A DNA stretch of 43,398 nt. It comes from a virus. The notes under the pieces were generated by a model. That model was not told the origin of the DNA. It did not search any database and was given only the letters and a program-made list of their open reading frames with translations. The position numbers and the translations under genes are program-made. Location of the stretch: IMG/VR virus record IMGVR_UViG_3300009408_000011, positions 1-43,398 of that record; one strand, written 5' to 3'. Below are positions 15,212 through 23,848 of the stretch, piece by piece (positions within the stretch are counted from its first letter, which is position 1; every line of letters begins with the position of its first letter).

Positions 15212-15345
15212 GGGGTAAGCACACCTACCCCAATTACGTGAGGCGAACGCAGCAGCCACTTGGACAGATCGGGAAAGAATAACCGTCAAATAGACACTAA
15301 GGTTGATCCCGATGACGAGTAACACTCCAGCTACCGAATTGTAGC
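15212..15345 (+). ncRNA. Putative structured leader RNA
   Basis: Several nested pairings occur in order. GGGGTA/TACCCC at 15212-15217 and 15226-15231 comes first. ATCGGGA/TCCCGAT at 15268-15274 and 15307-15313 follows, enclosing AACC/GGTT, and last is GCTAC/GTAGC at 15330-15345. The stretch is GC-richer than its surroundings, non-coding, and starts at the predicted transcription start. I recognise no known RNA class. Confidence 0.4.
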
Positions 15346-15350
15346 GATTA

Positions 15351-15364
15351 GGGGGGTTGGGGGG
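15351..15364 (+). other. Double G6 tract
   Basis: Two runs of six G separated by TT, in a region otherwise rich in A and T. This could form an intermolecular or two-layer G-quadruplex or act as a strand-biased signal such as an origin or pause site. Confidence 0.5.
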
Positions 15365-15554
15365 TTGTAAACCTGTCACAGCGGCAGTATGAGCGTATAT
15401 TAATATATATATATATATAATAGGGTACCTCGGATACTTCGTACCCTCGGTACTAGTAAGTATAGTATATATATATAGAGAGAGGTTGACCGCAAGTTAT
15501 GGACACAACCTACTGTAATCACATACCCACTTACACAGAGTACCCAATACCTCC

Positions 15555-15568
15555 TGTAATCGATTACA
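15555..15568. promoter_or_regulatory. 14-bp perfect palindrome, possible operator
   Basis: TGTAATCGATTACA is fully self-complementary. A half site (TGTAATC) also occurs near 15513. It lies 110 bases upstream of the small terminase gene. Confidence 0.4.
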
Positions 15569-15678
15569 TAACCTCCAGGCTATCCTGGTATAGATTTAAT
15601 GGTAGAAGGCCTTAGAATCGATCCTAAGGACTCTCAGAGGTATCTCAGTATCCTAATCATCTCGTAAATGGAGACATC

Positions 15679-15960
15679 ATGTCAGACTCATTTAAAAACC
15701 GACTGCGTGAATACATCCAGGACGAAGACTTCTTCAAGGAGTTACTTGAGGATATTAATTCTGAAGCTAATGGACCCGCAGTGAGATTCAAACTCAAGAT
15801 GGAGTTACTTAGTTATATTGAACCTAAACTTAAGACACAGGATGCAGCCAAGAGTGATCAAGGTACTAAGATTGAGATCACATTCACAGATGCTGTAAAC
15901 CCTACTGAAGGAGAAGATGATGGAAATTCCGCTTCTCCCCTACCAGAAGAAGTTTCTTGA
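15679..15960 (+). CDS. terS: Putative terminase small subunit
   Basis: The 93-aa product has a helical, charged N-terminal half (residues 3-55) and an acidic tail (GEDDGNSASPLPEEV). It is the first gene of the rightward operon and overlaps the large terminase start by 44 bases, the standard place for TerS. The length is at the lower end for the family, and the sequence alone would not identify it. It should bind the packaging site and load TerL. It starts at ATG 15679 with GGAGAC upstream. Confidence 0.6.
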   Translation: MSDSFKNRLREYIQDEDFFKELLEDINSEANGPAVRFKLKMELLSYIEPKLKTQDAAKSDQGTKIEITFTDAVNPTEGEDDGNSASPLPEEVS

Positions 15961-17137
15961 ATCTAAGATCAAATTCGTATTTATGAAGTGTGGTATTGGT
16001 TCAGGTAAGTCTTATGTACTTAGCTGGTATATTATATCAAGGATGTTGACTAATCCTGAGACTTTAGGTCTGATAACAGCCAACAGCTACACACAATTAT
16101 CAAACTCAATTATGGCAGAGGTTTTCAGAAACCTAGATGTTGCAGGACTCTCATATAGCTTCAATTCGCTAACAAAAGAACTCGTACTACATGAGACAGG
16201 GGCCAAGGCTTTATGTCTGTCACTAGAGAAGTATGAGGCCCTTAGAGGTATTCAGTGTGGATACATAGCAGGTGACGAGATCTGTTTTGCCAGAGAAGAA
16301 GCATTCAACGTCATGATAGGTCGTCTCAGATGTCCTAAATCCCATGCTCTCGAGGGACGATTTACTAGCTCTCCTAATGGCATGAACTTCATGTACAAGG
16401 CGTTTGCAGAAGGTGGGTATATCTCTAGATCAGAGACACCTGACTTCCATAAAGACAAATACCATCAAATGATTTCTGCTAGTGCATTAGATAATCATTT
16501 TCTACCAGAAGACTACTTAGAATCACTTGCCATGCAATACTCACCTCTCATGTACGAGCAGGAGATTTATGGTGAGTTTGTAGACCTTACAGCTGGTAAA
16601 GTATATCATGCATTCACTAGAGATTGCTTAAAAGTCTCTGACGAACCTATTATTGATATACGAGCAGGTATTGACTTCAACGTAAGTCCTATAACGGCAG
16701 CGTATGCCTCAGTAGTAGGTAACCAGTCTGTACATATATTTGATGAGACCTGGATCGAGAACTCAAATACTTTCGAGCTATCTGAAGCTATTCAAGATGT
16801 TCAACAAGGTATGAGAGTATACCCGGATGCTTCTGGAGCAGCTAGACATACTTCTGCATCTAAGTCTGACCATCAGATACTTAGAGATGCTGGACTTGAT
16901 GTTAAGGCCCGCAGGAAGAATCCTAGTGTACGAGATCGCTACAACAACGTCAACCGCTGGATTGCCAACGGCTGGCTTACGATAGACCCTAAATGTATTA
17001 GATTAATTAATGATCTACAGCAGTTAGTGCATGATAATAAAGACCCAGAACTGTCTCATATTAGTGACGCTCTAGGTTATCTGCTATGGGGTATCAATCC
17101 AATTAAACGTAAACAAACTCCATCAAGGGTAATCTAA
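15917..17137 (+). CDS. terL: Terminase large subunit
   Basis: The ATPase domain shows Walker A CGIGSGKSYVLSW near residue 26 and Walker B GYIAGDEI near residue 112. The nuclease domain shows AGIDFNVSPI near residue 247, YPDASGAARHTS and the C-terminal HISDALGYLLW (metal-binding Asp). This is the order of Terminase_6/17-type packaging motors. At 406 aa it is complete. Two adjacent ATGs (15917 and 15920) follow GAAGGAG. It translocates DNA into the prohead through the portal encoded next. Confidence 0.93.
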   Translation: MMEIPLLPYQKKFLESKIKFVFMKCGIGSGKSYVLSWYIISRMLTNPETLGLITANSYTQLSNSIMAEVFRNLDVAGLSYSFNSLTKELVLHETGAKALCLSLEKYEALRGIQCGYIAGDEICFAREEAFNVMIGRLRCPKSHALEGRFTSSPNGMNFMYKAFAEGGYISRSETPDFHKDKYHQMISASALDNHFLPEDYLESLAMQYSPLMYEQEIYGEFVDLTAGKVYHAFTRDCLKVSDEPIIDIRAGIDFNVSPITAAYASVVGNQSVHIFDETWIENSNTFELSEAIQDVQQGMRVYPDASGAARHTSASKSDHQILRDAGLDVKARRKNPSVRDRYNNVNRWIANGWLTIDPKCIRLINDLQQLVHDNKDPELSHISDALGYLLWGINPIKRKQTPSRVI

Positions 17138-17138
17138 T

Positions 17139-18608
17139 ATGACTTTACATAGCCAGATACAAGATATAGTTTTGTACGTCAAGGAGAATGCTGGCAGAGT
17201 AGAATTTGCAAACAGACTAAACAAAGTAGATGCAGGACAGCTTCTCCCAGAGATACGTATCGCACTACTGAAAGAGTACGAATCAACTACAGTAGACCAG
17301 ATGATCGGTAGAATCCCTTGTATCAACTTACTTACTAGAATAGTAGACAAAGTATCTAAGATCTATGACGAGCCTGTAACAAGGTCTTCCGTGCTCGAGA
17401 GAGACACTGATTTGATAGGGTTCTATCGAGAGTCAATGAGACTGGACAGCAAGATGGGGTGGGCTAATCGACTCTACAATTTACATGAACATACTGCTAT
17501 TGAACCTTATCTTAATCGTGATGGCAAACCTAGTCTGAGAGTACTGAGTCCTAATCAGTTTCTCATGTTTTCAGATGACAATACAGACCCTACTAACCCA
17601 ACTGTGTTTATTAAATTTATGGGTGACGCTGAGAAGATTCGACAGGAAGAAGATGTCAACCAGAACGGTATATATACCGATGCTAGCGAATCTACTAGGG
17701 TAAGTGTACTGTATATATATAGCGCTACTGAGTTCTTTATTGTGGACTCTGACGGTGAGACCAGACATGATCTACTACCGGAAGGTTCAAAGATGGGTGT
17801 TAACCCTCTCGGTAGATTGCCAGTGGTATACGTCAACAAGTCAAACGATAGACTAATACCACTACCTAACACAGACACATTAAATAATACAACACTTATT
17901 CCTATGTTGCTAGGGGACTTAAACTTTGCAGTTAAATACCTATCACACTCAGTATTTGTTGCTAGGGATCTAGACATTCCAGACAACATGACTTTGAACC
18001 CAAACTCAATAGTTGATCTGAAGTCTAGTGCTTCTACAATAGAGGATGGGAAGCAAGGTGAGTTTGAGGTAATTACACCTAAGATTGACATTGATGCTGT
18101 TATCAGGTTGATACAGACTACCGTAGCAACTTGGTTAGAATCTCTAGGTATTAGACCAGGGACAATGGGCCAATCAACTGGATCAAGTAGAACCTCTGCA
18201 TTAGCTAAGATGGTAGATGAAGCCGATACAATCTCAATCCGTAATGGACAGATTAGTAAGTTCTCTATTATCGAGGAAGAACTATTCCAATTAATTTCTA
18301 AGTATCATGAGATCTGGAGGAGGTCTTCAACCTTCGCTGAAAAGAGAGCATTCTCTAAGGACTTCAAACTATCCATCATGTTCCCAGAGCAAAAGATCTT
18401 TTCGAGTGAGAAAGAGAAGATTGAGAAGGCTGTTATGTTGACCTCAGCAGGACTAGCCACACCGAGACAGGCAATACGTCTTATCTTCCCTTCCATGACA
18501 GAGAAGGAGCTGGACAAGTATATTGAGGAGCTAACCGATGAACAATCCAGGAAACAAATTCAGATTGACAATGGAGAAGGAACTCAAGCGGATCAAAGCC
18601 AAAAGTAA
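17139..18608 (+). CDS. Portal protein (SPP1 gp6-like)
   Basis: It is 489 aa, starting one base after the terminase stop. Conserved portal features are the N-terminal NLLTRIVDKVSKIYDEP and the central LIPMLLGDLNFAVKYLSHS. The region SLGIRPGTMGQSTGSSRTSALAKMV precedes the helical wing and crown, and the C-terminal part is a charged helix. It forms the dodecameric ring at the packaging vertex and binds terminase and the head-tail adaptors. Confidence 0.9.
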   Translation: MTLHSQIQDIVLYVKENAGRVEFANRLNKVDAGQLLPEIRIALLKEYESTTVDQMIGRIPCINLLTRIVDKVSKIYDEPVTRSSVLERDTDLIGFYRESMRLDSKMGWANRLYNLHEHTAIEPYLNRDGKPSLRVLSPNQFLMFSDDNTDPTNPTVFIKFMGDAEKIRQEEDVNQNGIYTDASESTRVSVLYIYSATEFFIVDSDGETRHDLLPEGSKMGVNPLGRLPVVYVNKSNDRLIPLPNTDTLNNTTLIPMLLGDLNFAVKYLSHSVFVARDLDIPDNMTLNPNSIVDLKSSASTIEDGKQGEFEVITPKIDIDAVIRLIQTTVATWLESLGIRPGTMGQSTGSSRTSALAKMVDEADTISIRNGQISKFSIIEEELFQLISKYHEIWRRSSTFAEKRAFSKDFKLSIMFPEQKIFSSEKEKIEKAVMLTSAGLATPRQAIRLIFPSMTEKELDKYIEELTDEQSRKQIQIDNGEGTQADQSQK

Positions 18609-18987
18609 TCTGAACATGCTAGCCAAAGAAGTTATCAAAACTATAGTGACAAGAACTCAGGATCAAGGTAAGGGTGTAAAGTCTTTTGGTGGAAATAGAA
18701 ATAAACTAAAACCTCTAGCCGAGTCTACCGTCAAGAAGAGAAAATCTTTCCCAAGACTTTCAGGTAAAACTACTCCAAGCACATCAAACTTAACCATGAC
18801 AGGTCAACTATTGAGATCCCTATCCTATAAACTCTTAGGGTTGGGAGATATCTTGTTCGTTATAGTTGGAGACAGGAACAAGAAAGTAGCAAAACATGCA
18901 CAAGAAGCAAGAAACTTCTTTACAATAAGTAAGACAGAACTTAACAATCTCGCTAAGTTCTTTTCTAATTTAACACGGAGAAAATAA
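18538..18987 (+). CDS. Minor head or tail-completion protein (gpG/virion morphogenesis-like)
   Basis: The 149-aa basic protein overlaps the portal by 71 bases and the scaffold start by one. Residues 55-90 (LKPLAESTVKKRKSF then SNLTMTGQLLRSLSYK) are the signature pattern of phage virion morphogenesis or HK97 gp10-like proteins, in which a polar loop precedes LTxTGxLLxSI. It probably acts at the head-tail junction. It starts at ATG 18538 with GAGGAG upstream. Confidence 0.65.
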   Translation: MNNPGNKFRLTMEKELKRIKAKSNLNMLAKEVIKTIVTRTQDQGKGVKSFGGNRNKLKPLAESTVKKRKSFPRLSGKTTPSTSNLTMTGQLLRSLSYKLLGLGDILFVIVGDRNKKVAKHAQEARNFFTISKTELNNLAKFFSNLTRRK

Positions 18988-19571
18988 TGGCAGACCCGAT
19001 TAGTGATCAGGTGGACCCACAGGAGGCTGTGCCACCAAAGCAAGATGATTCAGTAGCGTATTCGACATATAAACGTGTCCTAGATCAACGCAAAGCTGAC
19101 TCAAGTAAACTGAAGACAGTTGAGGAAGAGTTGAACGCTCTTAGAGCTGAGAAGGCGTCATCTGAAGAAGCTAAATTAGCTGAACAGGGACAATTCAAGG
19201 AGCTTTTAGAGGCAGAGAAACTTAAATCAGAAGAGCTTCAAAGATCGTTGAACGATCACAACAGCCGCAGTATTGCTAGGAATAAGGAAGAGGCTTTACG
19301 TAAGGAGCTGGGACCACTCAAGAATGATGAGTACCTAAAGTTCGCTGACGTAGAATCTATCAGTATGGATGCAGATGGTAATATCGACCTCGAATCCGTT
19401 AAGCAATCAGCACTTAAATTCAGAGACAATTATCCAGACCTATTAAAAAGTGAGAGTTCAGGGTTGCCTAATAATGCACCCTCTGATGGACCACCGGGTC
19501 TAACTTACCAAAAATGGTTGACACTTTCCTCAAAAGAGCAAAAGGCACGTCAATCAGAAGTAATCGACTAA
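18987..19571 (+). CDS. Scaffolding protein
   Basis: It is 194 aa, highly charged, with a long coiled coil at about residues 35-110 (VEEELNALRAEKASSEE and LEAEKLKSEELQRSL). A short structured C-terminus (YQKWLTLSSKEQKARQSEV) may bind the coat protein. It lies directly upstream of the major capsid gene, the usual place for a scaffold. No protease is fused or adjacent, so it is probably released rather than digested. Confidence 0.85.
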   Translation: MADPISDQVDPQEAVPPKQDDSVAYSTYKRVLDQRKADSSKLKTVEEELNALRAEKASSEEAKLAEQGQFKELLEAEKLKSEELQRSLNDHNSRSIARNKEEALRKELGPLKNDEYLKFADVESISMDADGNIDLESVKQSALKFRDNYPDLLKSESSGLPNNAPSDGPPGLTYQKWLTLSSKEQKARQSEVID

Positions 19572-19585
19572 AAGGAACTTAAATC

Positions 19586-20440
19586 ATGGCAATAACAGAC
19601 TTAACAGCAGTAGCAAACCAAATCCAGAAATTCTGGTCACCTACCTTCTCTAAGGAATTAAGAGAAGACACTATGTTAGCCAGCTTGGTTAACAGAGAGT
19701 ATGATGGAGAGATCCGGAAAGGTGGAGACACAGTCTACGTATCTCAAGTTGATGCACCAGTAGGAGAGTTACTAACTGTCGGTACTAACGCCGATTCTTT
19801 CACTCCAGAGGCAATTACTACTCAACGTATCGCTATCCAAGCTGATCGACGTATTGTAGCATCAGTCGAGTTCACAGAGCTTGCTGACCTACAATCTCAG
19901 ATTGGTGACCAGGGCAGTGCAATCCGACAGAGTTTGATGTTTGCTTTAGAGAAGCAGTTGAATGACTACCTCTACACTAAAGTAGCTCCATCAGCAGTAG
20001 CTCCAGATCACACTATTATCAGTGCAGATATGAACGCAGTTCAACTTCGAGCTATTCGTCTATTAGCATCACAGGCTAAATGGAGACAAGACAAGCCTTG
20101 GTACTTGCTTGCAGACCCGTCTTACTACAATGATATGCTTGCTGACTCAACATTGAACAGCAGTGACTTTGTAAGAGCTGATGCACCAACAGTCGGTGGC
20201 AAGTTAGTTGCTCAACGTTACGGATTCAACATCCTAGAAGACAACAGTCGAGCTACTGACACTGCAATCGCATTCAGCCCAGACTTCTTGCACCTAGTAA
20301 TGCAGAAGCAAGTTCAGTTCAAGGTCTCTGACCTACACTCAAACAACAAGTTTGGTTACGTTATCTCCGCTGATATGATCCTTGGATCAGCTCTAGGCGT
20401 TGCTGGCGATGTCAAGCACATTAAAGTCTCAGCAGTATAA
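19586..20440 (+). CDS. Major capsid protein
   Basis: The 284-aa product has the HK97-fold coat pattern of the P22/N4gp56-like group. It contains an N-arm (IQKFWSPTFSKELRED), then the E-loop strand DTVYVSQVDAP and the helix FALEKQLNDYLYTKV. The A-domain region is KPWYLLADPSYYNDML and the C-terminal strands are FGYVISADMILGSALG. It follows the scaffold with its own strong AAAAGGA ribosome-binding site, as expected for the most abundant virion protein. Confidence 0.9.
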   Translation: MAITDLTAVANQIQKFWSPTFSKELREDTMLASLVNREYDGEIRKGGDTVYVSQVDAPVGELLTVGTNADSFTPEAITTQRIAIQADRRIVASVEFTELADLQSQIGDQGSAIRQSLMFALEKQLNDYLYTKVAPSAVAPDHTIISADMNAVQLRAIRLLASQAKWRQDKPWYLLADPSYYNDMLADSTLNSSDFVRADAPTVGGKLVAQRYGFNILEDNSRATDTAIAFSPDFLHLVMQKQVQFKVSDLHSNNKFGYVISADMILGSALGVAGDVKHIKVSAV

Positions 20441-20458
20441 TAATTGAAGGAGTCTATA

Positions 20459-20650
20459 ATGGACATGCAACCTAAAAAAGGTAGTAAGTTCGAAGGCAGG
20501 GGCTCAGCGAAGATTGAGAAGTCTGACTGTAGTAAAGGTAAGGTAATCGTTAGCTTCAGGGATGGAGCTAGCTACCACATCCCGGAATCTATGGTTTCAG
20601 AGTTCTTCGTTAAAGATCAGCCTAAACCTAAGCCAAGTAAAAAGAAGTAA
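20459..20650 (+). CDS. Small basic virion-associated protein, 63 aa
   Basis: The start is ATG 20459 behind GAAGGAG, not the earlier in-frame TTG. It is a basic protein with a small beta-rich centre (KGKVIVSFRDGASYHIPESM) and a Lys/Pro tail (KPKPSKKK). Between the coat and adaptor genes, small proteins of this kind are often decoration or head-fibre proteins. The role is inferred from position only. Confidence 0.6.
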   Translation: MDMQPKKGSKFEGRGSAKIEKSDCSKGKVIVSFRDGASYHIPESMVSEFFVKDQPKPKPSKKK

Positions 20651-20666
20651 CCTAGAGGGTAGATAG

Positions 20667-21494
20667 ATGAAAACTAGAATCATATATAGTGACAACGGTA
20701 CACTTACCGATCTCACACCTCAATTGAATGATTACAGTGCTAGCTCTAAAGCATTTACATTCGTTGCATCAGAGGATAGTATTCTTCTAGGGTCTATCTA
20801 CCCTTTTACTTCTAAGTTCTTTAAGAGAACAACCCCGAATACCTCAGCCTCGGTAGCTACAGTTAGTTACTGGGATGGTACAGAGTGGAGAGCAGCTTCT
20901 AATCAGATCGATGAGACAGGGCTTACAGGCACCCCATTCAGCTCCTCAGGATACCTTACCTTTCAAACAGATAAGAGATATGGCTGGATAGCAGATGACA
21001 CTACAAATAACGGAGTAGAACAGATTACAGGATTATCGGGTATCACGATATACGATATGTACTGGATCAAGATAACTTACTCCGCAGATATAGCAATGAC
21101 ACTCAGCTGGATTGGTGATGTGTTTTGCAAAGACTCAGACCTTAAGTTGGTAGCTCCCTCAGTGTTGGGTACTACCTTTATGGACAACTGGGAGAGTGGT
21201 AAGACAGGCTGGGAAGACCAGAGAGTAGCCGCTACCCAACTTCTTATAGAAGAGTTGAAAGGCCACAAACTAGAATCTGAGAACATCTACCTTGATAAAG
21301 ATGAACTCACATTAGCTACAACATTCAGAACATTGGCACTTATTTATGGGGATATGGGTGATACTGAGAAGTTTAATATGTATATGGATCGTGTGGATAT
21401 TCTGTCAAAGCAGTCCTTCTCTAAGGACAATAACTTGGATGGAAGAGTTAACCCGAACGAAGTTGGCTTACGTTCGCCTTCATTTAAGAGGTAA
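20667..21494 (+). CDS. Head-tail connector with an N-terminal beta-sandwich domain
   Basis: Residues about 1-150 form a beta-rich domain (SYWDGTEWRAASNQIDETG, then KRYGWIADDT and MYWIKITYSA) of the sort found in virion surface or decoration proteins. The C-terminal 120 residues (QLLIEELKGHKLESENIYL, LATTFRTLALIYGDMGD) are helical and recall gp6/gp15-type head completion adaptors. The combination of an adaptor with a surface domain is unusual. Its place between coat and tail terminator supports a connector role. It starts at ATG 20667. Confidence 0.6.
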   Translation: MKTRIIYSDNGTLTDLTPQLNDYSASSKAFTFVASEDSILLGSIYPFTSKFFKRTTPNTSASVATVSYWDGTEWRAASNQIDETGLTGTPFSSSGYLTFQTDKRYGWIADDTTNNGVEQITGLSGITIYDMYWIKITYSADIAMTLSWIGDVFCKDSDLKLVAPSVLGTTFMDNWESGKTGWEDQRVAATQLLIEELKGHKLESENIYLDKDELTLATTFRTLALIYGDMGDTEKFNMYMDRVDILSKQSFSKDNNLDGRVNPNEVGLRSPSFKR

Positions 21495-21496
21495 TC

Positions 21497-21970
21497 ATGA
21501 GTACCGTAGTTTCGGATCTAATGAAAAAACTTATAACAGAAATTCCATTGGTAACAGGTTACTCCACTAAGAAGAGATTATCCAACCCTTACCAAGTTAC
21601 AGACACTAACATCAACTCCTATAAGATGCTTGCTAACGGATGGGCTATATTGATGGGAGGCTCTAACAGGTCTCTACCAGCCTTCAAGACGCTACATTCA
21701 GAGCAAGCCTTCACCGTTCTATTAACTAGACAGATCTCTGGATCAGAAGAGACACCAAACATCCTAGACAAGGAAGTTGAAGCCATACAGGTAGACGCAC
21801 ACGAGTTGATTACACATCTCAGCTCTAATGAAGTGTGGACCTACCCAGTAGGAGTGATAGACGTACAGGTACTCTCTACCGACTCTATTGAATACTTCAA
21901 TGATGAGAGATTCAGAATGATAACAACATCAGTTAACTTTATTGCTAGAATTGAGGAGAACTTAGATTAA
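21497..21970 (+). CDS. Tail terminator or tail completion protein
   Basis: The 157-aa alpha/beta protein has an N-terminal helix (DLMKKLITEIPLV) and strands such as AFTVLLTRQIS and YPVGVIDVQVLS. It ends with FRMITTSVNFIARIEE, a pattern typical of tail terminators (gpU or gp17-like) in which the last strand pairs between subunits. It follows the connector, in the standard place. It should cap the tail tube after the tape measure sets its length. Confidence 0.6.
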   Translation: MSTVVSDLMKKLITEIPLVTGYSTKKRLSNPYQVTDTNINSYKMLANGWAILMGGSNRSLPAFKTLHSEQAFTVLLTRQISGSEETPNILDKEVEAIQVDAHELITHLSSNEVWTYPVGVIDVQVLSTDSIEYFNDERFRMITTSVNFIARIEENLD

Positions 21971-23829
21971 TGGCTCTATCTACTACAATTAACTATGATA
22001 CTCCAAGCAATTTTACCTACGACAATACAAAGATCGAAGTAACCACAGAAGCTAAATTAAAACTACAATCAGGATCAATCCAACTTACGGAAGACTTTAC
22101 TGTCGATACCGGATTTACTTATGATAATAGTAAAGTAGAGTTTGTCGGTGGGGTAATAAGACAGAAGTCTCAGAAAGCTGTCGACAATACCTTTGCAGCT
22201 ACATACACCTCTTCAGTCGATGCCACATGGTCGGATGGTAGCCCAACTGCATCGATAGTTGGAGGGGCTTCTATCTTATCTGGAAAGCTAGACTTGACTG
22301 GCAGCACCCTACAATACGTAACTTATGCAGTAAATAATAACGTGGTTTTCGGTAATACTTTCAGTACTAGATTGAAGTACACTCCCAATTATTCGGGGAC
22401 ACCTACGAAGTTACAGTTTATATACGATATCGGAGACGGGGTTGGACAAAACAACCGAGTTATTCTGTATAATAGTACAGCAGGAGATTTAATTCTACTG
22501 GTAAACTCCTCTTCAGGATCGTCTATAATTAACATATCAGGTGCTTGGAGTCCCACAGCTGGAACTGAGTATATTTTAGAAGTTGATGTGGACCTAACTT
22601 CTGGCGCAACTAGGATGTTTGTAGATGGGGTTCAATTTAGCAGTACAGATACTTCCACAGGATCCCGGTCTGATAGTGGGTTAGTGAATCTCCGTATAGG
22701 AAATAGAAGCTTTGGACCAGAATCTACATATAATGCTGACTTCTCTATAGATGACCTAGTACTATTTTCTAAGGTGCAGAACACTTCTAACCACACACCC
22801 TCCTACTCATTACCAGAATTTATTTTTGTAGGGAGTTCTGTACAACTACCGACCTTGACGCACCCTGGACCTGGCTCCATACTTAGTTACGACGGTATAA
22901 CTATAGCCTCAGAAGTAGGGGCTATACGATACACAATAAAGACAAATGGTGGATCAGAGAAGTATTGGAACGGAACAGTCTGGGCAATATCAGACGGAAG
23001 CTACGCTCAGGCAAGTTCTAGCTCTGATATAGATACTAACTTACCATCTTTAACAGATGCGAGTACCGCTCTTAGTGTAGATATTCGGATGGTCTTCTTA
23101 TCCAGCCCTACCCAATCTAGTCTAGATACTTTTGCTTTAGACACCACTTCCAATACGGGATATTCCACTACAGACCCAACTATTGAGGTTGTATCAGGAA
23201 TACAGTCAGATGAGCTTCTAACCTTCTCAGCTATATCAACAGCCTCAGGCAGTGATTCAATACAGTATGATCTTTGTATCTCTGGTCAGTGTATGTACTG
23301 GAATGGTACAGCTTGGGTCAATAGTGATGGTACACTAGCTCAAAGCAATATAGCCTCAGATATTAGTAATAACCTAGCAGCACTAGATATAGGTACGGGT
23401 AAGACAGTCAAAGTCCGAGCATTCCTACATTCTAATGACGGTCTAACAACTCCATCTATAGCTAGTGTAAGTATGACATATGGCTTCTCAGTACCTCTGA
23501 TTACAAGTCCTGTAGAATGTATTGTCTTCGGATTCATCAGAACAATACTTGCTGACCCTCACGCATCTGCTATTGAATTAAGAGTCACTAATGAAGCTAC
23601 TTTCTACTACAATAGTACTTCAGTAGTTATCCCTAACGTTCAAAGTAAGTTCGCAGACTCCTCTGGTAATATTGATCTCAGTGTTATTGAGACTACTACA
23701 CCTGGAACTAAGTATAAGTTTGAGATCGTATACACAGACATTAATGACCAACAACAAACAGTACTACTCGGTAACGCGACAGTACCTAACCAAACCACAG
23801 TAAACATAGCAACCTTGACATTTAGTTAA
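21970..23829 (+). CDS. Large virion surface protein with LamG-like domain
   Basis: It is 619 aa and Ser/Thr-rich. Residues about 75-270 resemble a concanavalin/laminin-G jelly roll: LKYTPNYSGTPTKLQFIYD, then GTEYILEVDVDLTSGATRMF and a FSIDDLVLFSKV ending. Two repeated modules follow, each with a MYWNGTAWVNSDG-like strand, at about residues 315-400 and 405-500. A C-terminal domain completes it. Encoded between the tail terminator and the tube protein, it may decorate the tail or capsid and bind glycans. It has no tail-fibre trimerisation motifs. Confidence 0.6.
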   Translation: MALSTTINYDTPSNFTYDNTKIEVTTEAKLKLQSGSIQLTEDFTVDTGFTYDNSKVEFVGGVIRQKSQKAVDNTFAATYTSSVDATWSDGSPTASIVGGASILSGKLDLTGSTLQYVTYAVNNNVVFGNTFSTRLKYTPNYSGTPTKLQFIYDIGDGVGQNNRVILYNSTAGDLILLVNSSSGSSIINISGAWSPTAGTEYILEVDVDLTSGATRMFVDGVQFSSTDTSTGSRSDSGLVNLRIGNRSFGPESTYNADFSIDDLVLFSKVQNTSNHTPSYSLPEFIFVGSSVQLPTLTHPGPGSILSYDGITIASEVGAIRYTIKTNGGSEKYWNGTVWAISDGSYAQASSSSDIDTNLPSLTDASTALSVDIRMVFLSSPTQSSLDTFALDTTSNTGYSTTDPTIEVVSGIQSDELLTFSAISTASGSDSIQYDLCISGQCMYWNGTAWVNSDGTLAQSNIASDISNNLAALDIGTGKTVKVRAFLHSNDGLTTPSIASVSMTYGFSVPLITSPVECIVFGFIRTILADPHASAIELRVTNEATFYYNSTSVVIPNVQSKFADSSGNIDLSVIETTTPGTKYKFEIVYTDINDQQQTVLLGNATVPNQTTVNIATLTFS

Positions 23830-23848
23830 GCCTCAATAGGAGAAAACA

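Larger units (their letters stand above)
15033..15678. other. Divergent control region between early and late operons
   Basis: These 646 bases have no plausible gene. They contain the leftward early promoter (15075-15101), a rightward sigma-70-like promoter (15180-15209) and a run of stem-loops (15212-15345). There is a double G6 tract, two AT-dinucleotide runs (about 15397-15421 and 15462-15476), a 14-bp palindrome (15555-15568) and hairpins at 15575-15588 and 15610-15629. A replication origin, operators and a structured leader are all possible. Confidence 0.7.

Noticed and set aside
15201-15214. CTATAGTGAGG resembling part of a T7-type promoter in reverse
   Set aside because: Only about ten positions match, no single-subunit RNA polymerase gene is present, and TATAGT fits a sigma-70 -10.
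21023-21033. TTATCGGG in the connector gene as a reverse -10 element
   Set aside because: It is inside a gene and lacks the -35 element.
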